Assembly: GCA_026075535.2 (NCBI GenBank)
Contig: AP026538.1
Location: 8,494,001 to 8,558,000 of the forward strand
Direction: 5' to 3'
From: Tricholoma matsutake
Taxonomy: Eukaryota; Basidiomycota; Agaricomycetes; Agaricales; Tricholomataceae
DNA length: 64,000 nucleotides
In this document: piece after piece, positions 1 through 11,785 of the stretch
How positions within the stretch are numbered: position 1 is the first letter of the stretch
How the letters are laid out: every line of letters starts with the position of its first letter
Notes under the pieces: generated by a model
Database searches by the model: none
Seen by the model: the letters and a program-made list of their open reading frames with translations, nothing else
What the model was told of the DNA's origin: nothing
Position numbers and translations under genes: made by a program

Positions 1-159
1 GATGAACTAAATTGATGACTAAGTCTGAGTTTGATTCAAAGTTTATGTGGATTAAGCATTGTTCAAAGGGCTTAATGAGCTTAAGGAGATATGGTGCTTA
101 AGCCAACTTATACTAAGCAAGCCATGCATCTATATCTAAGGTTACTTAAGCAAACGTCC

Positions 160-1790
160 TATGGTGCTTGCACCACTTGCCAAACAACTTTCCATGACCA
201 CAACACCAACACCAACAACACTGCATCCACAAAAACAACCCCACAAACAAATGAACACAAAGCATGGGGTCCAAACAATGAAAGAGTGTCATTTGGGCCA
301 TAGGCTGTTTTTTTTTTCTTTATTACTTCTACTAACTAACAGTTCTTTATTCTTTTTAGGCTCTTATCTTTTGCTATCAATACTGCTCACCACCAATGAT
401 GCTGCACCCTATGCTGTGCCTGTGAGCAGAGGCTCGCAGGGTGGCAATGGGTTGTGTTTCTAGCCACAGTCAATGCCACATCACAGCACCACCAACAGGG
501 ACGATGCCAGCAGGAGTGACACCAATGGGAACAATACTGCCAACACCAATGGGGGTGACACACTGCCTTCTCCATCCCCTACCCCTCTAGTGACACCCAC
601 CTTGCCTAGCTCGGAACCTCACCACCATGAACAAACAAATGCAAAGCACCCAAATGACAACTAGCATTGTTTGGGCCCCAGGTACATTCCTTATTGGTGA
701 ATTCTTTTTTTTACTAACTAACTTGATTTTGTTTTTAGGTTTGATAACGACAACACCCCCTGCCCTACGTCAGTGAGCCACCCTCTACTAGGGCAAGGCA
801 GGGGTTACCCCTGGGTGTCAAATCTCATACCCTTACCCCTACCCCTGAAAACCCTACCCTTAGGGGTAAGGGTATGGAAACATATAAGGGTTGCCAAGGG
901 TATTGGAGAGTTTGTAAAGGGTACAAGGGTTTGGCACAAAATCAACATATTTAGAGCAAAATTCATTTGAAAAGTGTTAATAACTATTGTATTTACTATT
1001 AATATCACATATTAATACCTCTTATTAACATATGAAAGCCATTATCATGTTGGACAATCCCAAAATCTGAATTTAATTGATGAAAATTTTGAATATGAGT
1101 CTTTGTAGCTGAAAAAATCAAATGATATTCTTACATAAGCATACCCCTGGGATACCCATGTACCCTTAGTAAGGGTACAGGGGTATGCAAGGGTATGAAC
1201 TACCCTTACCCCTCATACCCTTAGCCCAAAAACACAAGGGTATACCCCTACCCCTGCCTTGCCTTACCCCCTACCCTACACTGCCACTGCGAGCCTCTGC
1301 TCACAGGGTGGCAATGGGTCCTGTTCCCAGACTACAATGGGTGCCATGTCACTCAGCACCACCACCCCACCTGCGAGTGACTGCTTGTAGGGGGCAATGG
1401 AGGTGCTGATGACAAGGGATGGGCCAACAGATGGCAAGGAGAAGACAACAACGACAATGAAGATGTGGAGGGTGCTGACAAACAACAAGGAGGGAATGGA
1501 AAACAACAATCTGGGGATGACAAATGACAACACAGGGATGACATGAACAGGGGATACAACGAACGACAAGGCTGACAACAATGAGTACCAGGGAATGACA
1601 TTCAATGCCCCACAAATGTGAGACTGGGGTGTCTCTTTTTTTTTCTTTTTTTTGTCTTCTTTCTTTTGTTATTCAGTCTTTCTTTTGTCTTTGTCTTCTA
1701 TTAGCAACATCCCACTGCTGAAAGCACCTGCTCACAGGGTGATGTAAATAGTTTTATTAAGTATATAATATAATTTAATTAGATAGTAAA
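160..1790. repeat. Dispersed repeat R1, copy 1
   Basis: The stretch shares ordered blocks with 49490-50285. The blocks are a TTGTTTGGGCCC-like core (about 666-680), T-rich tracts followed by CTACTAACTAAC and TTTTTAGG, a conserved GAGCCTCTGCTCACAGGG block (about 1294-1312), a purine-rich stretch of repeated GATGACA/ACAACA words (about 1400-1600), and an AT-rich end near 1740-1790. A third partial module with the same order lies at 160-470. No ORF is conserved between copies, so it looks non-coding. It could be a non-autonomous element, but no terminal repeats or target duplication were found. Confidence 0.5.
786..1275. mobile_element. Inverted-repeat element rich in TACCC/GGGTA words, inside R1
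   Basis: The left end (about 790-850) and right end (about 1145-1270) are imperfect inverted repeats. GGCAAGGCAGGGGT at 793-806 matches the reverse complement of the right end at about 1250-1264. Both ends are packed with short palindromic combinations of TACCCTTA and TAAGGGTA. The AT-rich middle (960-1140) has no ORF. It interrupts the R1 block order, so it is probably a MITE. The exact ends are unsure because no clean target duplication was seen. Confidence 0.45.
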
Positions 1791-1800
1791 AAATAGTAGT

Positions 1801-1927
1801 AAAACTGGTCAAAACTGGTTTTTTGGTTGTGGTCCTTCAAGTGTGGGCAATGGTTCGGACCAGTTGCGGTCCACAGTTGCCCCTCTTGGGGTCAAAAAAC
1901 TGGACCAAACTGGACCTTAAAACACTA
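1801..1927. mobile_element. Remnant related to hAT-like MITEs
   Basis: It shares word content with the MITE at 23497-24335: ACTGGTC/GACCAGT words, a run reading through TTTTTTGG, GGGTCAAAAAACTGGACC, and a terminal AACACTA at 1921-1927. The left terminus has no TAGTG end and no 8-bp duplication was found, so it looks like a truncated or badly decayed relative. Confidence 0.35.
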
Positions 1928-1984
1928 CTTTGACTGGTTGCAACTTTGAATGCATTGGGGCAATGCATCTTAGACAGGGGTTAA

Positions 1985-2359
1985 TGTAAGGGGACTAGGG
2001 GGTGCCCCATGTGTCTCTCCTATTTTTTACATTTGTCCTATATTTTTCCTCACCTCATTTTCTTCTATTCTTCATTTTCTATGATTTTTCCTTATTTTAT
2101 TACTAATTTCTCTTTTTATCACATTTGTGCATATTGACAGTTTTATATTTAGAGGTGGAGTTCCTTTCCAACATACCTTGGTGTGACGTCATTTGGCAGC
2201 CTTGATCTGCCTATCTCTGCCTTTTCTATTTTTAGGCTACTATTTGATTTTTGAAGTCTTCACATATACTGGGCATTGGAAAAGGGGTCCTTAGGGTTTT
2301 CTCTTTGGATTTCCCTTTGCTAGCCCATTAATTAAATGGCTTCTAAGGTTGCCCTTATA
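1985..2359 (+). mobile_element. Solo LTR of the Gypsy-1 family
   Basis: It begins TGTAAGGGGACTAGGGGGTG and ends in GCCCTTATA. Along its whole length it is the reverse-complement counterpart of the two Gypsy-1 LTRs at 57184-57549 and 62745-63109, so it lies in the opposite orientation. It is 375 bp against 365-366 bp. No internal Gypsy-1 sequence is attached on either side. The flanks (GTTAA before, AATGG after) do not match, so it may come from recombination between elements or have lost its duplication. Confidence 0.85.
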
Positions 2360-2361
2360 AA

Positions 2362-2630
2362 TGGGATATTGAAAAGGGCTATATGCACCAACCTGAAAGG
2401 CATGAAGATGGCTCAGGCCCAGTCTGTGAATTAATCAACACATTATATGGTCTGAAGCAGTCAGGTCAAGAATGGAACAAGGAGTTAGATGGGAAGTTCA
2501 AGAAATTTGGTTTCCGATGCTTACATTCTGATCCATGTGCTTCATCAAGTGATATGGGGATAAAGTGGTAATAATCACAGTTTGGGTTGATGACCTTCTC
2601 CTATTTGCATCATCCAATGAGCTCATGGAG
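2362..2630 (+). pseudogene. Copia-type reverse transcriptase fragment
   Basis: The reading 2383-2571 has the copia RT signature LYGLKQSGQEW followed by a helix-like stretch. After a frame change, WVDDLLLFASS follows near 2583-2615, which is the copia YVDD-type active-site box with W for Y. It lies upstream of an integrase segment, the wrong order for one copia element (integrase precedes RT), so it belongs to a different element from the one at 2690-5850. Confidence 0.7.
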
Positions 2631-2689
2631 CAAACACACTCACTGGTGTGTCTGTCTCTACAATCTTGAGACTGCCCAAATGTGATGTG

Positions 2690-5496
2690 TGTATCCTGGG
2701 TAGACAGACAAGGACACTGGTACCAAAGAAGCATGAGGAGGGGGTGGGTCACAAGGCAATGAGAAAGTTAGAGAAAGTATGGATAGATTTATTGGGTCCA
2801 GATGCTGTTAGATCATGAACTGGAAATGAATATGTGATGGACATTGTTGATGACTGCACTTCCTTCCCCTGGTCTATACCGCTGAAGTGTAAAGATGATG
2901 CATTTCCAGAGCTCAAGGCATGGGAGTTAGCCCATGAAAATGAAATGGAATTGAAGGTTGGGATTTACATTGTTGACAACAGGGAGCTGAAGTTGAATCA
3001 AATGGAGGCATGGCTCAAATCCTGAGGCACCAAACAATGTTTCACTGCTCCCCATACATCTGCACATATTGGATGAGTTGAGCGTATGCATAGGACACTC
3101 ATGGCCAAAGCACACACAATGCATATTTATGCATGTCTGCCAACATATCTCTGGGATGAATTCTATCTGACTGCCATCCATCTGCATGCCAAAACTACCA
3201 CACACCCACTACATGGGATCACACCCTGGGAACTATGGCATGACTGTAAACTGGACTACTCTTGCCTACATGAAATTGGATGCCATACATTTGTCCTTAT
3301 CCCAAGAAAGACAACCCAAAATTTTTTGAGTGCTCTATTGAATGTGTACTTATTGGGTATGAACATAAATCCAAAGCATACTGATGCTATAACCACATGA
3401 CACATTGGGTGCATAGTTCCTATCATGTACACTTTGTTGAGAGCCATGAAGAACATTGTCCATCGGGACCAGTTGATGCCCTCCCAGACAAATATCAAGC
3501 ATGAGGCAGTGGACATACCACCCTCCATGCCTGCACCATCACCTGCTGATGATGATGAGTATGAGGAATATACCACACCCTCTATACCCCCAGCCTCGGT
3601 ACCTCCCCAACTTCCACAGCAATCATCCTGTGTACCCATACCAACTGAACACCATCCCAATGGGGGGCCTGCCATTACATGCACAGGTGCAGCTGTCCAA
3701 GCATCTCAGGAGAGTGCTGCCCATGGGAAAGAGCAGCATCAGGAATGGAGAGCAGCCAATCAGACCACAGAACAACAGACCAACCATCCCAGGACACTCA
3801 CAGCTATGAATGATGTCAATAATGATCTCCATCAGGCACTCAAGAATTTAGATCTCAGTGATCAGGCACACAAATTCCTTGCCCTGGTCTCAGAAATGAC
3901 CAATCTTGACCCATAGTCACTTCAATTTGAGGATGAACCCAGAACATAGAAAGAAGCCAAGAACTCAGGGGATGCAAAGGAAGTGGGCTATTGGGACGAA
4001 CTAAAATCACTGAAAGAAATGGACATATACAAACTCATCCCATGATCTGAAGTACCCCCTTGGAAACATATCCAAAAAGGGAAACCCATCTTCCATATTA
4101 AGTGTGATGAAGAAGGAAAGGTGGTCAGATGGAAGGTGCACCTTGTTTTCAAAGGTTTTGAGCAAATCTGTGGAAGGGACTACACTAAGACTACCTCACC
4201 CACTGGCATGCATGGAATCATGGCATATCCTCTTGCACATTGCAGCTTCTCTGGGATGGGATGCACAACAAATTGATGTGAAGACTGCCTTCTTGTATGG
4301 CCTCTTGCCCAATGATGAAGTACAATATATGCAACAACCAGTTGGATTTGAGGAACCTGGGAAGGAAGACTGGGTGTGGCAACTCCAATGTGGCCTTCAG
4401 AGTGGCTGCATCTGGAACCAGATGCTAAACTCCCAGATGATTGAATGGGGATTTGCCTGCTTAGCTTGTGAGTCCTGTATTTATTACTGCAAAGCTGATA
4501 CCAGTATTATTATAATGGCTGTTCATGTTGATGATTACCTCTTGATTGCAGATTCACTGGAGGAAAATAAGCAGTTCAAAACCCAGATGCATAAAGTATG
4601 GACCATCTCTGAACTGGGCACAGTCTGCACATTTCATCATGGGAATTGCTGTTGCCTGGGTCAAGGATACCCAGACAGTAGCACTGTCCCAAACTGCCCT
4701 TATTGACAAGATCATTGAACAGTTTGGCCAAAAGGATGCCCACCCAGTATCAGCCCCTCTAGAACCAGGCTGAAAACTCTGTCACACCAACCCTCAATCC
4801 ATTACCCCCAAAGAACAGCTCCACCTTAACAAACTCCTGTATTGATCCCTCATCAGCTGCCTGCTATATTTAGTGATCTCCACCCAGCCTGACATTTGAT
4901 ATGCAGTCCAACAACTCTCTCAATACCTCAATTCCTACAATATTGTACACTGGAATGCAGCCATCAGGCTTGTTCATTACCTGAAAGGGATAAAGGATCT
5001 CAAGTTATCAGAGGCAATTCTCTGGTCACCCTTCACGCTTTTAGTGACTCAGACTAGGCCAATTGCTTGGACACCCATTGTAGTGTTGGTGGTTATGTCT
5101 GCACTGGTCTCCTGGACAGCACAAAAGCAAAAGGTCATTGCCGCTTCTTCATGTGAAGCAGAATACATTGTGGCATTTGAAGCCACCAAGGAATGTGTCT
5201 GGTTGCAAACCTTGCTAAATTCTATTGACTACACACAAATATCATCTCCTGTGATAATACCACTACCAAAACCCTCTCAGAAGACCCACTCCTTCATTTC
5301 ATTGATATTAAATACCATTTCCTTTGTGACCATGTCCAATCTGATGATCTACATCTCAGTTATGTCAATACCCAAGAAAATATTGCTGACATGTTCACCA
5401 AAGCCTTAGACACCAAACAATTCACCTACTTGTGGACTTCCCTAGGCCTGTGATAATATGATTCCATGTGAGGAGGAGTACCACAGTGAGGAGGAG
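2690..5496 (+). pseudogene. Copia-1 copy A: decayed integrase, RT and RNase H (5' truncated)
   Basis: Remnant of the pol part of a copia-type LTR retrotransposon. Near 2690 there is CILGRQTRT, the end of the pre-integrase region. The integrase core lies at about 2760-3400 and is broken by stops. An acidic linker lies at 3425-3916. The RT at 4104-4650 shows QIDVKTAFLYG and VHVDDYLLIAD. RNase H at about 5041-5220 shows SSCEAEYIVAFEATKE, and the end near 5390-5450 has the typical MFTKAL-like close. Gag, protease and the 5' LTR are missing. The integrase closely matches 33620-33796 and 35809-35900 of copy B, so they are one family. Several frame changes and stops make it non-functional. Confidence 0.85.
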
Positions 5497-5850
5497 TGTT
5501 GAGAGACACACTGTGGAATGATGCATTACCATATGTGGAAATATCAGTGCACTTGATGTGTGTGCTATCTTTAGTGCATCCCTTTGATGCACATGGACAA
5601 ACATTGTAGTCCCCTTTCTTATTCTCTCCCTTTATCTAACAGAACATATATATACAGGTAGATAGATAATCTGCCACCTCAGTCACTTGTACAAGGACTG
5701 AGGTGAGTACAATTTTATATACTATACCACAATGATTACTTACTGTACCCATAGTATAACCTTGTTTCTTCTAGGTACAGTATAACTGAATGGAGTCACT
5801 TGTACAAGGACTGAGTATAACCTTGTTTCTTCTAGGATCAATTCTCTACA
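5497..5850 (+). mobile_element. 3' LTR of Copia-1 copy A
   Basis: It follows a purine tract (GAGGAGGAG) and starts TGTTGAGAGACACA, ending ...ATTCTCTACA. The same LTR is seen at 42140-42493 (+) and 38312-38646 (-). It contains an internal duplication of a CACTTGTACAAGGACTGAG block and a repeated CCTTGTTTCTTCTAG block. Its length of 354 bp equals that of copy C. Confidence 0.85.
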
Positions 5851-6600
5851 AGAACACCCCACTTGCATGCAGGGTGGCACATGATTTAATTTCCTGCTTT
5901 TCTGCAGAGATTGTATACAATAACAGGATCTAATCTTGTGGAGACAGCATTGTTGTATGTACTTAAACCTTCAAGTTATGAGGCATAAATGTGTGCATGG
6001 GTATCCAATCTGCCCACATTCAAATTAAGCAGGCTTACTTTGAAAATAACATCAAATAATGTATCTCCAACTCCAGGGCTTGAATGTCAATGAAGTCACA
6101 GTGTGTTACCGATTTTAAGTGGGTGACTGATATGAATACAGATGGGGGGGTTTATGTATGTACTTGTTTTAATTTTGTTTTACAGAGCAACCTCAGCTGT
6201 GGATGTATCATGTGAGATCTAGAAATGAGTAAGTCCATATATAGTTTCAAAAATCTTAAGAAGAACCGAACCAATACCCTAATAGTACATAGTATACCAA
6301 GTTACTTGCTTGTCAAGCCGCATTTTTCACGTGGTCAATCTAAAAATAGCTCACTTGCCAGGCGGAGTTTAAGAAGTAATTTACAATGCGGGCGGAGTTG
6401 GTTGACTAAGTTACATGATAAACTCAGCGGGACAACGGGTCCATGTATCGAGTCTCTCGTTATAGGATGCGAGCTGATGCGAGCCGTCACTCGACGGGGC
6501 TCCATGCTTATTTATATTGATCACTGGCAGCGTGAGACAAGTGAGACCTCAAACGAATTGGAAGTACAGTTTACTTGCTCGTTGCTTGCTCCTTAGTGCG
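5851..6600. other. Intergenic stretch upstream of the EBP-like gene
   Basis: I see no conserved coding segment or terminal repeat here. From about 6230 onward CpG content rises towards that of the gene island. An open frame at 6225-6596 has no recognisable domain and ends just before the start codon of the next gene, so this stretch more likely holds its promoter. Confidence 0.4.
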
Positions 6601-7451
6601 ATGGCAGTCAAAACGCATACCTGGATTTCCCTGTGGTTCTTGATCACTTTGCCGGTGATAGCATGGGATGTGGGATACTGCTTAATGCGGTAAGTTTAGC
6701 AGGCGGTCCATTCCTTGACTGACCAAGCCCCCTGTTTAGCCCGCGGTCAATGCCTGTGAGCTCCGAAAGATCGTGTAACATTGGGAGCAATATAAACTTA
6801 TTACACCTAGGGTGGCGACTTGCACTGGATGTGGACACCGTATGCTCTCTACATGAATGTGCGACACCTTGTCGATTTCATCTCTCACTCCACCTCACTA
6901 TTTCTTGAATGACAGGTTGACTACGTAAATCTGCGCACGTTTTTTCTTTTCTACATCTGATATTCTATGAAAGATATATGGTTTGCCAGCTTTTCGTGAA
7001 GGAAATGGATTCACCAATGCGCAATGTATGCTCTTTCCATCATCATTATATATGGGTTTGCTCATAGGCATCAGCCGCGTTGAATATTATCGAGACACTC
7101 CTGAACGTTATCTATCTCTACCTAGCACATATCGTAAAGTGGCCACCTGCACCCATCGTTGGTTTTGCGTCAGCCGCGATGACGCTGGCGAAAACGCTCC
7201 TGTACTGGTTACAGGAATACTATTGCGGCTATTGCGCCGTTGGCCATAACCCTTTCTGGAGGTTAATCTTTTTGTGGGTTATCCCAAATGGGTACGTAAC
7301 TTGGATGTTTATTAAGCTTGTCTCATCTGCTGTTAGACTCTGGCTGGTTTTCCCCACTTTCGTTGTACTGCAACTTGGAAAGGATCTGGTCGATTCACTC
7401 AATTTTGCAGCGGAGGTTACTTCCAAATCCAACCTCAAGAAGACCAAGTAA
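6601..7451 (+). CDS. EBP/TMEM97-like EXPERA-domain membrane protein
   Basis: Predicted 196-aa multi-pass membrane protein of the emopamil-binding/EXPERA family, whose members act at the endoplasmic reticulum in sterol isomerisation or sterol/lipid handling. My exon model is 6601-6689, 6740-6755, 6811-6858, 6916-6924, 6974-7025 and 7075-7451. All introns are GT-AG, 49-57 nt, and phases join without stops. Family marks in order: LPVIAWDVGYC in helix 1, RPRSMPGGDLHW, TPYALY, VDYIYGLPAF, GFTNAQS, NIIETLLN, a hydrophobic helix, EYYCG, VGHNPFW, and a last helix ending in a Lys-rich tail. Length fits the family (about 200 aa). Exon 2 has 16 nt and exon 4 only 9 nt. Which family member (isomerase or a non-catalytic relative) cannot be told here. 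It is isolated from repeats on both sides. Confidence 0.85.
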
Positions 7452-9572
7452 AAGTGATCTCCTTCACTCCTCTCATAGTACTTTATTACAAAATCTCAGG
7501 GTGTATATCAAGGGACATGGATGAACGTGTGCGCTGCGCAACCGAATGCTGCGTCTCGAATAAACACTAGTCACAATGCAGTCTAAGCAACTCACTCCAC
7601 TTCTGTGCTGTATGTAGAAGCCGTGAATATCTTTGGCTTTCGCGCTTGGGGGATACCAACTCTGATGTTGATGCATTATGTGTCTTGCTGGACGCTCTTT
7701 ACGTATGACACCCTTTCTGGCAACCAACCGCTCACAGAGACAGCGTATCTCTGCTTGTGTTCTGACTATATTGCATTGTATCCTCGGATCACCTCCAAAG
7801 ACTGTACCATCATTGTCTTCTTTTTGGTTCGTCAGAGAATGTTCTTCCTGCATTCCCCATGCAGTAATCTATGGTCGGTGCGGTGTATCGCAGTCCAATT
7901 TTGTCCTTTCGGTTTGTGTGTTGCAATGGTGCGACACCGAAGCGACCCAGAATCCTGATCGCCGTTGAAGCTGGAAACGTTCTCACCATTCCAACCCATA
8001 TAACCATCCTCAAGAACCCTGGAGTGCTCACGATCTTACAGTTTTCTACCATGACTGACAGAATTTACCAGGGAGGTTCTTGGGCGCAACTTGGGCGCAT
8101 CATCTTCCCAAAATACTTGCATTTTTTTCTAGTTTGTCCATCTACTGTAAACAACTATGAAGCTTACAACCCTCCAGGAGCTCTTCGCTCGAGGTGGTAA
8201 GTGACGTGTGCTGCTTCTGAATGAGGAACTAATGTGAGATTTAGATGCTGGACGCAATCATTTCGGACTACATAATTGAATCATATGCACCCCCGCAGAC
8301 CCCCGTAAATTAGGACTCTAGCAAGCACGAACATTTACAGGAACAAGCTTCGTATGAGAATAGGTACTGGTTGGATGCGATATCATAGGATATCATCTCA
8401 CGGAATCTTTCCTAGCTGACCCAGGTCGAGTGTGCCCACAACACGGCAAATTTCGCATGCGGATCCAGAGCGCGTGACCGAGAACACCGAAAACAAACTT
8501 CGCTTAATGAGCAATGGGAACGTCCTTAATACAGGTAGAGGAGGCGACGCGCTGGGGAAGCTGTACATGCACACCATGTGCCAATAACGCATGTGATTCC
8601 GTCACTGCTTCCCCAAAGTGCTATTACAACAAAACCCGGGGAGAAAAGACGGAGTCAGAACAAGTCAGAACCGTGGGCGGATAAATCAATCCAGAGCCAC
8701 ACAGACATCCGCAACAAGGATGTCTGCAATGGGCGGGAGTCACGAGCGAAGTGAAGAACGGGGAACAAAGGAACTTTTCAGGTACGCGAGGACACCTGTG
8801 CCTAAACTGTGAAGCGATGGGTATACAGACTGATACAGACGGCATATATGTCCGATCCGATATCGCTTATTACGCGGCCCGGTTTTGGCACAATCCGTCA
8901 TATGTATGTAGTCTTGTTCCCGACGAAGTATGTAACTCCGTGCTCATCCATGCTCGTTGGCGATTACCGGTGATTCACCAGTCCGAACTGGTTTCTCATG
9001 ATGTCTTTTTCGCCTCCGATTCAGACTCCGTAGGGCGTAGGACGGTTGAGTGCCGAGTTGCTGAAAGTTGAAATGTTGACATGCTAACCAACCCTCGAAT
9101 TGCTTCGACCAGTCGATCCGCAGCCGTCGGCTCTTCCCATTGAATTTGCACCTTCGTACGTGGCTTTGGATCCGGAAAACGCTTAGAAGCATGGAGACAC
9201 GTGTGGCAGAGTTCAGGAGAAGGTCCCGCGGCAGCCCACGTATGGGGAATACAAGTGATAGAGGCTCGTTGGGAAAGGCCCAAGGAGGGCGGAGAAACAC
9301 GGTGAAGATTGCAACAGTTGGTTGGTAGGAAGCGCCCTTCATCAAGATTCCTATTTCAACGGGCGCGACTCCTGCAGATGTGCGCTCATTACCTTGTATC
9401 CATCGGAAGCGTCTGATATGTCAGGTACCCATATACCCAACTCTAGACCGAGGTTATCTGATCATACATGCAAATACAAAAACTTGATAACTGGGCTCAC
9501 CTACTTAAGCACTTGCCAGCGGCATCTGATTACCGTCCGAACATCCACGAGTCCACGGCTGTATCATCCATC
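7452..9572. other. CpG-rich intergenic region with unassigned ORFs
   Basis: Open frames occur on both strands (for example 7605-7958 +, 7473-7853 -, 7810-8052 -), but none shows a domain I recognise and they overlap each other. The base composition is gene-island-like, not repeat-like. The best coding-looking segment is listed separately at 8996-9283. Confidence 0.3.
8996..9283 (-). CDS. Unassigned coding-like segment with a CHTC motif
   Basis: About 95 codons read on the minus strand, with a balanced composition and a short Cys/His group (ELCHTCLHASKRFPDP). A second frame overlaps it from 8944 to 9345. I do not recognise the product. It may be one exon of a multi-exon gene or a decayed gene. 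No start, splice or partner exon could be fixed, so the boundaries are those of the open frame only. Confidence 0.25.
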   Translation of the reverse strand: MGLSQRASITCIPHTWAAAGPSPELCHTCLHASKRFPDPKPRTKVQIQWEEPTAADRLVEAIRGLVSMSTFQLSATRHSTVLRPTESESEAKKTS

Positions 9573-10779
9573 ATGGCTTCGGACCACTTGTCATTGGACC
9601 ACTCTCTTCCCTTTGAACTTGTGGATATGATCATCGGCCACGTTCATGACGATCCGCCTGCCCTTGCATCCTGCAGCCTGGTATGCAGGGACTGGCTTGT
9701 CCCAGCTCGGCATTATCTCTTCTCAAAAACGAAACTTGGCCCCAAAAACGCTCGTCGCTTTGCCGACGTTATCTCTTCCCCATTCTCAACTATCATTCCA
9801 TGGATCCGTCATCTTGACGCTAAAGACAACTATGAAAACTCAGGGTGGTTGACCGAAGTGTTTCCAACGTTGATCTGTTTGACATCAGTCACTACGATCT
9901 CTATCACCTCCAGTTGCGATACCCCACTCACACAGCAAACGCTACGTGCACTTTGCTCGTTCGAGAACCTCATCGAGTTGGTACTCGTTGACTGCGCATT
10001 TGGAGATTTCGAAGAGGTGCAGGCTCTGATATGTTCTTTCCCACATTTGCAACGCCTCCACTTAGATGGGGCATGGCCAGCACCTCGCGGTACAGGGTCC
10101 ACTACCATTCGTCCACCACCCGCTCTTCGTGAATTATATCTACGCGGTGAGATGACGCATGTGTTGGGTTGGTTTTTGACCCTTTCTCCTGTGCCGCTGG
10201 TCCAGCACCTTGTCCTCCATGGCCTCAGTGCCACCCAACTCACATCAGTCAACCGGTATCTGCAGGCTTTGGGTCCTGCGCTGACGCATCTCACTCTCCC
10301 CCCTTTCAACTCCGTATACCGTTGGTTCCGCACCCCTTAACTGAAATGCTTATACTCATATTGTCATTACAGAATGTCTGTATCGCGGTCTCGATCTATC
10401 AAACAACTGCCATCTCCAGTATATCAAACTTATGATTGACTGCGACAGTGTCAATCTCGCTTTCGCTAAGCAGATACTCTCCCGAGTGGACTCGCCTCGT
10501 ATTGCGGAACTGGAACTGTCGTTTTATTCTCTTCGTCAGACCCAGCAGAATCATAGCGATTGGGAGGAACTCGATTGCCTTCTGACACAGCCACAATATT
10601 CATCGTTGACGACGGTCACCGTTGAAGCGATTGCGGTGCTGAGTAAGGTAGAAGCAATATTACCACGATGTTATCACCACAGCATTCTTCGGGTGCGAGC
10701 TGTATTGAATGCCAGTGTATCATTGTCACAATTGTTGGAGAGGCAATCTGGCATAACAAGTGGGTATAAACGACTATAG
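9573..10779 (+). CDS. F-box protein with leucine-rich-type C-terminus
   Basis: Predicted 384-aa protein. Exon 1 is 9573-10320 and exon 2 is 10373-10779, joined by a 52-nt GT-AG intron (phase 1). The start ATG at 9573 is chosen because the F-box begins about ten residues later (LPFELVDMIIGHVHDDPPAL, then CSLVCRDW). An in-frame ATG at 9468 would add 35 residues. F-box proteins link substrates to SCF ubiquitin ligases through Skp1. The rest shows irregular leucine-rich spacing (ENLIELVLVDC, HLQRLHLDG, ALRELYLRG, ALTHLTLPPF, RGLDLSNNCHLQ), as in the large F-box families of mushrooms. The substrate is unknown. No internal stop is seen and the sequence is CpG-rich, so it is probably a live gene. 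Confidence 0.75.
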
Positions 10780-11525
10780 TCTAGTAAAGCCTAATCACAC
10801 TTAGAAACTTTCGTACATAATCCCATGGGTATATGTTAGCTACATTATACATTAGTTACAAGTTCCTCGCTAGACCAGGCTCAAAGGTTCTATTTCTGAC
10901 AACCACTTCTAATCTCAGGTTGTATAGCTTGATTCTCCGTGTTGTAGTTACAATGCCGCTTCCCTTTGATGCATGGATGCATGATACACTACGCGTCTCT
11001 GCCATAATACACCTTTATAGCATATACCACTCCGTAATTACCACACCGCCAGTGAATTATAAGAGGGTGAGAAATGCAGTTTAATTACCATTGTAGGAAT
11101 GGTAGTGTGGTGCAGAGAGGTGTGCAAGACAATAGACCATGCTGTATCTACAGTGGTGGGAACAAACGGAGATTGCACCGAGACTTGACCGAGACCTAAG
11201 TTGGGGTTAATTGATGAAATTTAGCAGTCAGCGGTTAAGGTCGTTTAGCGGTTCGGTTAGGATCAATTAGGGCCGATTAGCTGTTAGGGTTAGCCCTGGT
11301 TAGCCAGAGTAGTTGTGGGGCTGTTGTGGGGGCTTGTGGGGGGTGATTGACTCGGAGTTTGGAGACTGATCAAAATTGAATATTGATCATCGGCCAGATT
11401 TCAATTTGCCGATACGGTCATGATCGAATATTAACTCTTTTTAAAATTGCTCGTTTTCAACGCCTGTTCACGCATTTGTTTCTGGACTGACACTGCTCAT
11501 CAAGGAATGTTTTGGCATATGGATA
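10780..11525. other. Intergenic, no gene recognised
   Basis: Contains the 3' flank of the F-box gene. It also has a G/T-rich patch (about 11200-11340) with repeated GGTTAG/GATTAG words and GATC-containing words near 11370-11420. Nothing coding or repeat-bounded could be supported. Confidence 0.3.
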
Positions 11526-11785
11526 ATGAAGCCACTCAAGCCACATCACCTCCAAGTCAATTCACGTCAATGGCTGGATGTGCTCCTGCGCAAGAAATGT
11601 CAAGTCACGTCTCTCCGTGAACACCAGCTCATCCATGGGATGGATCTCAACAATGGCCAGGATTTATTTCTAGTAATAGCAACCTCGCAGGGCAAGACTA
11701 TCCCCTTTGATTGCAGCTCAGGCTCGGCAGGGAGATGGAATTGTATTCACACAAGGTTGCTTAGCAGGGAAGAGACGCTCTGATG
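11526..11785 (+). pseudogene. DEAD/DEAH (RecQ-like) helicase N-terminal fragment
   Basis: The frame from 11526 reads a Q-type entry (LREHQLIHGMDL), GQDLFLV and a Walker A box ATSQGKT. The frame then shifts, and the next family block PLIAAQARQGDGIV follows in another frame at about 11701-11745. This block order is that of the first RecA domain of RecQ/DEAD-like helicases. No motif II or later is present, so it is a short frameshifted relic, perhaps left by an element. Confidence 0.55.

Noticed and set aside
1980..2364. A complete Gypsy-1 relative at the solo LTR
   Set aside because: Only LTR sequence is present. The following 2362-2630 piece is copia-type RT, and no matching flank was found.
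6225..6596. 123-codon ORF before the EBP-like gene
   Set aside because: No domain, and it lies in the likely promoter.
7605..8200. A gene downstream of the EBP-like gene
   Set aside because: Long frames exist on both strands, but no splice model or known motif could be supported.
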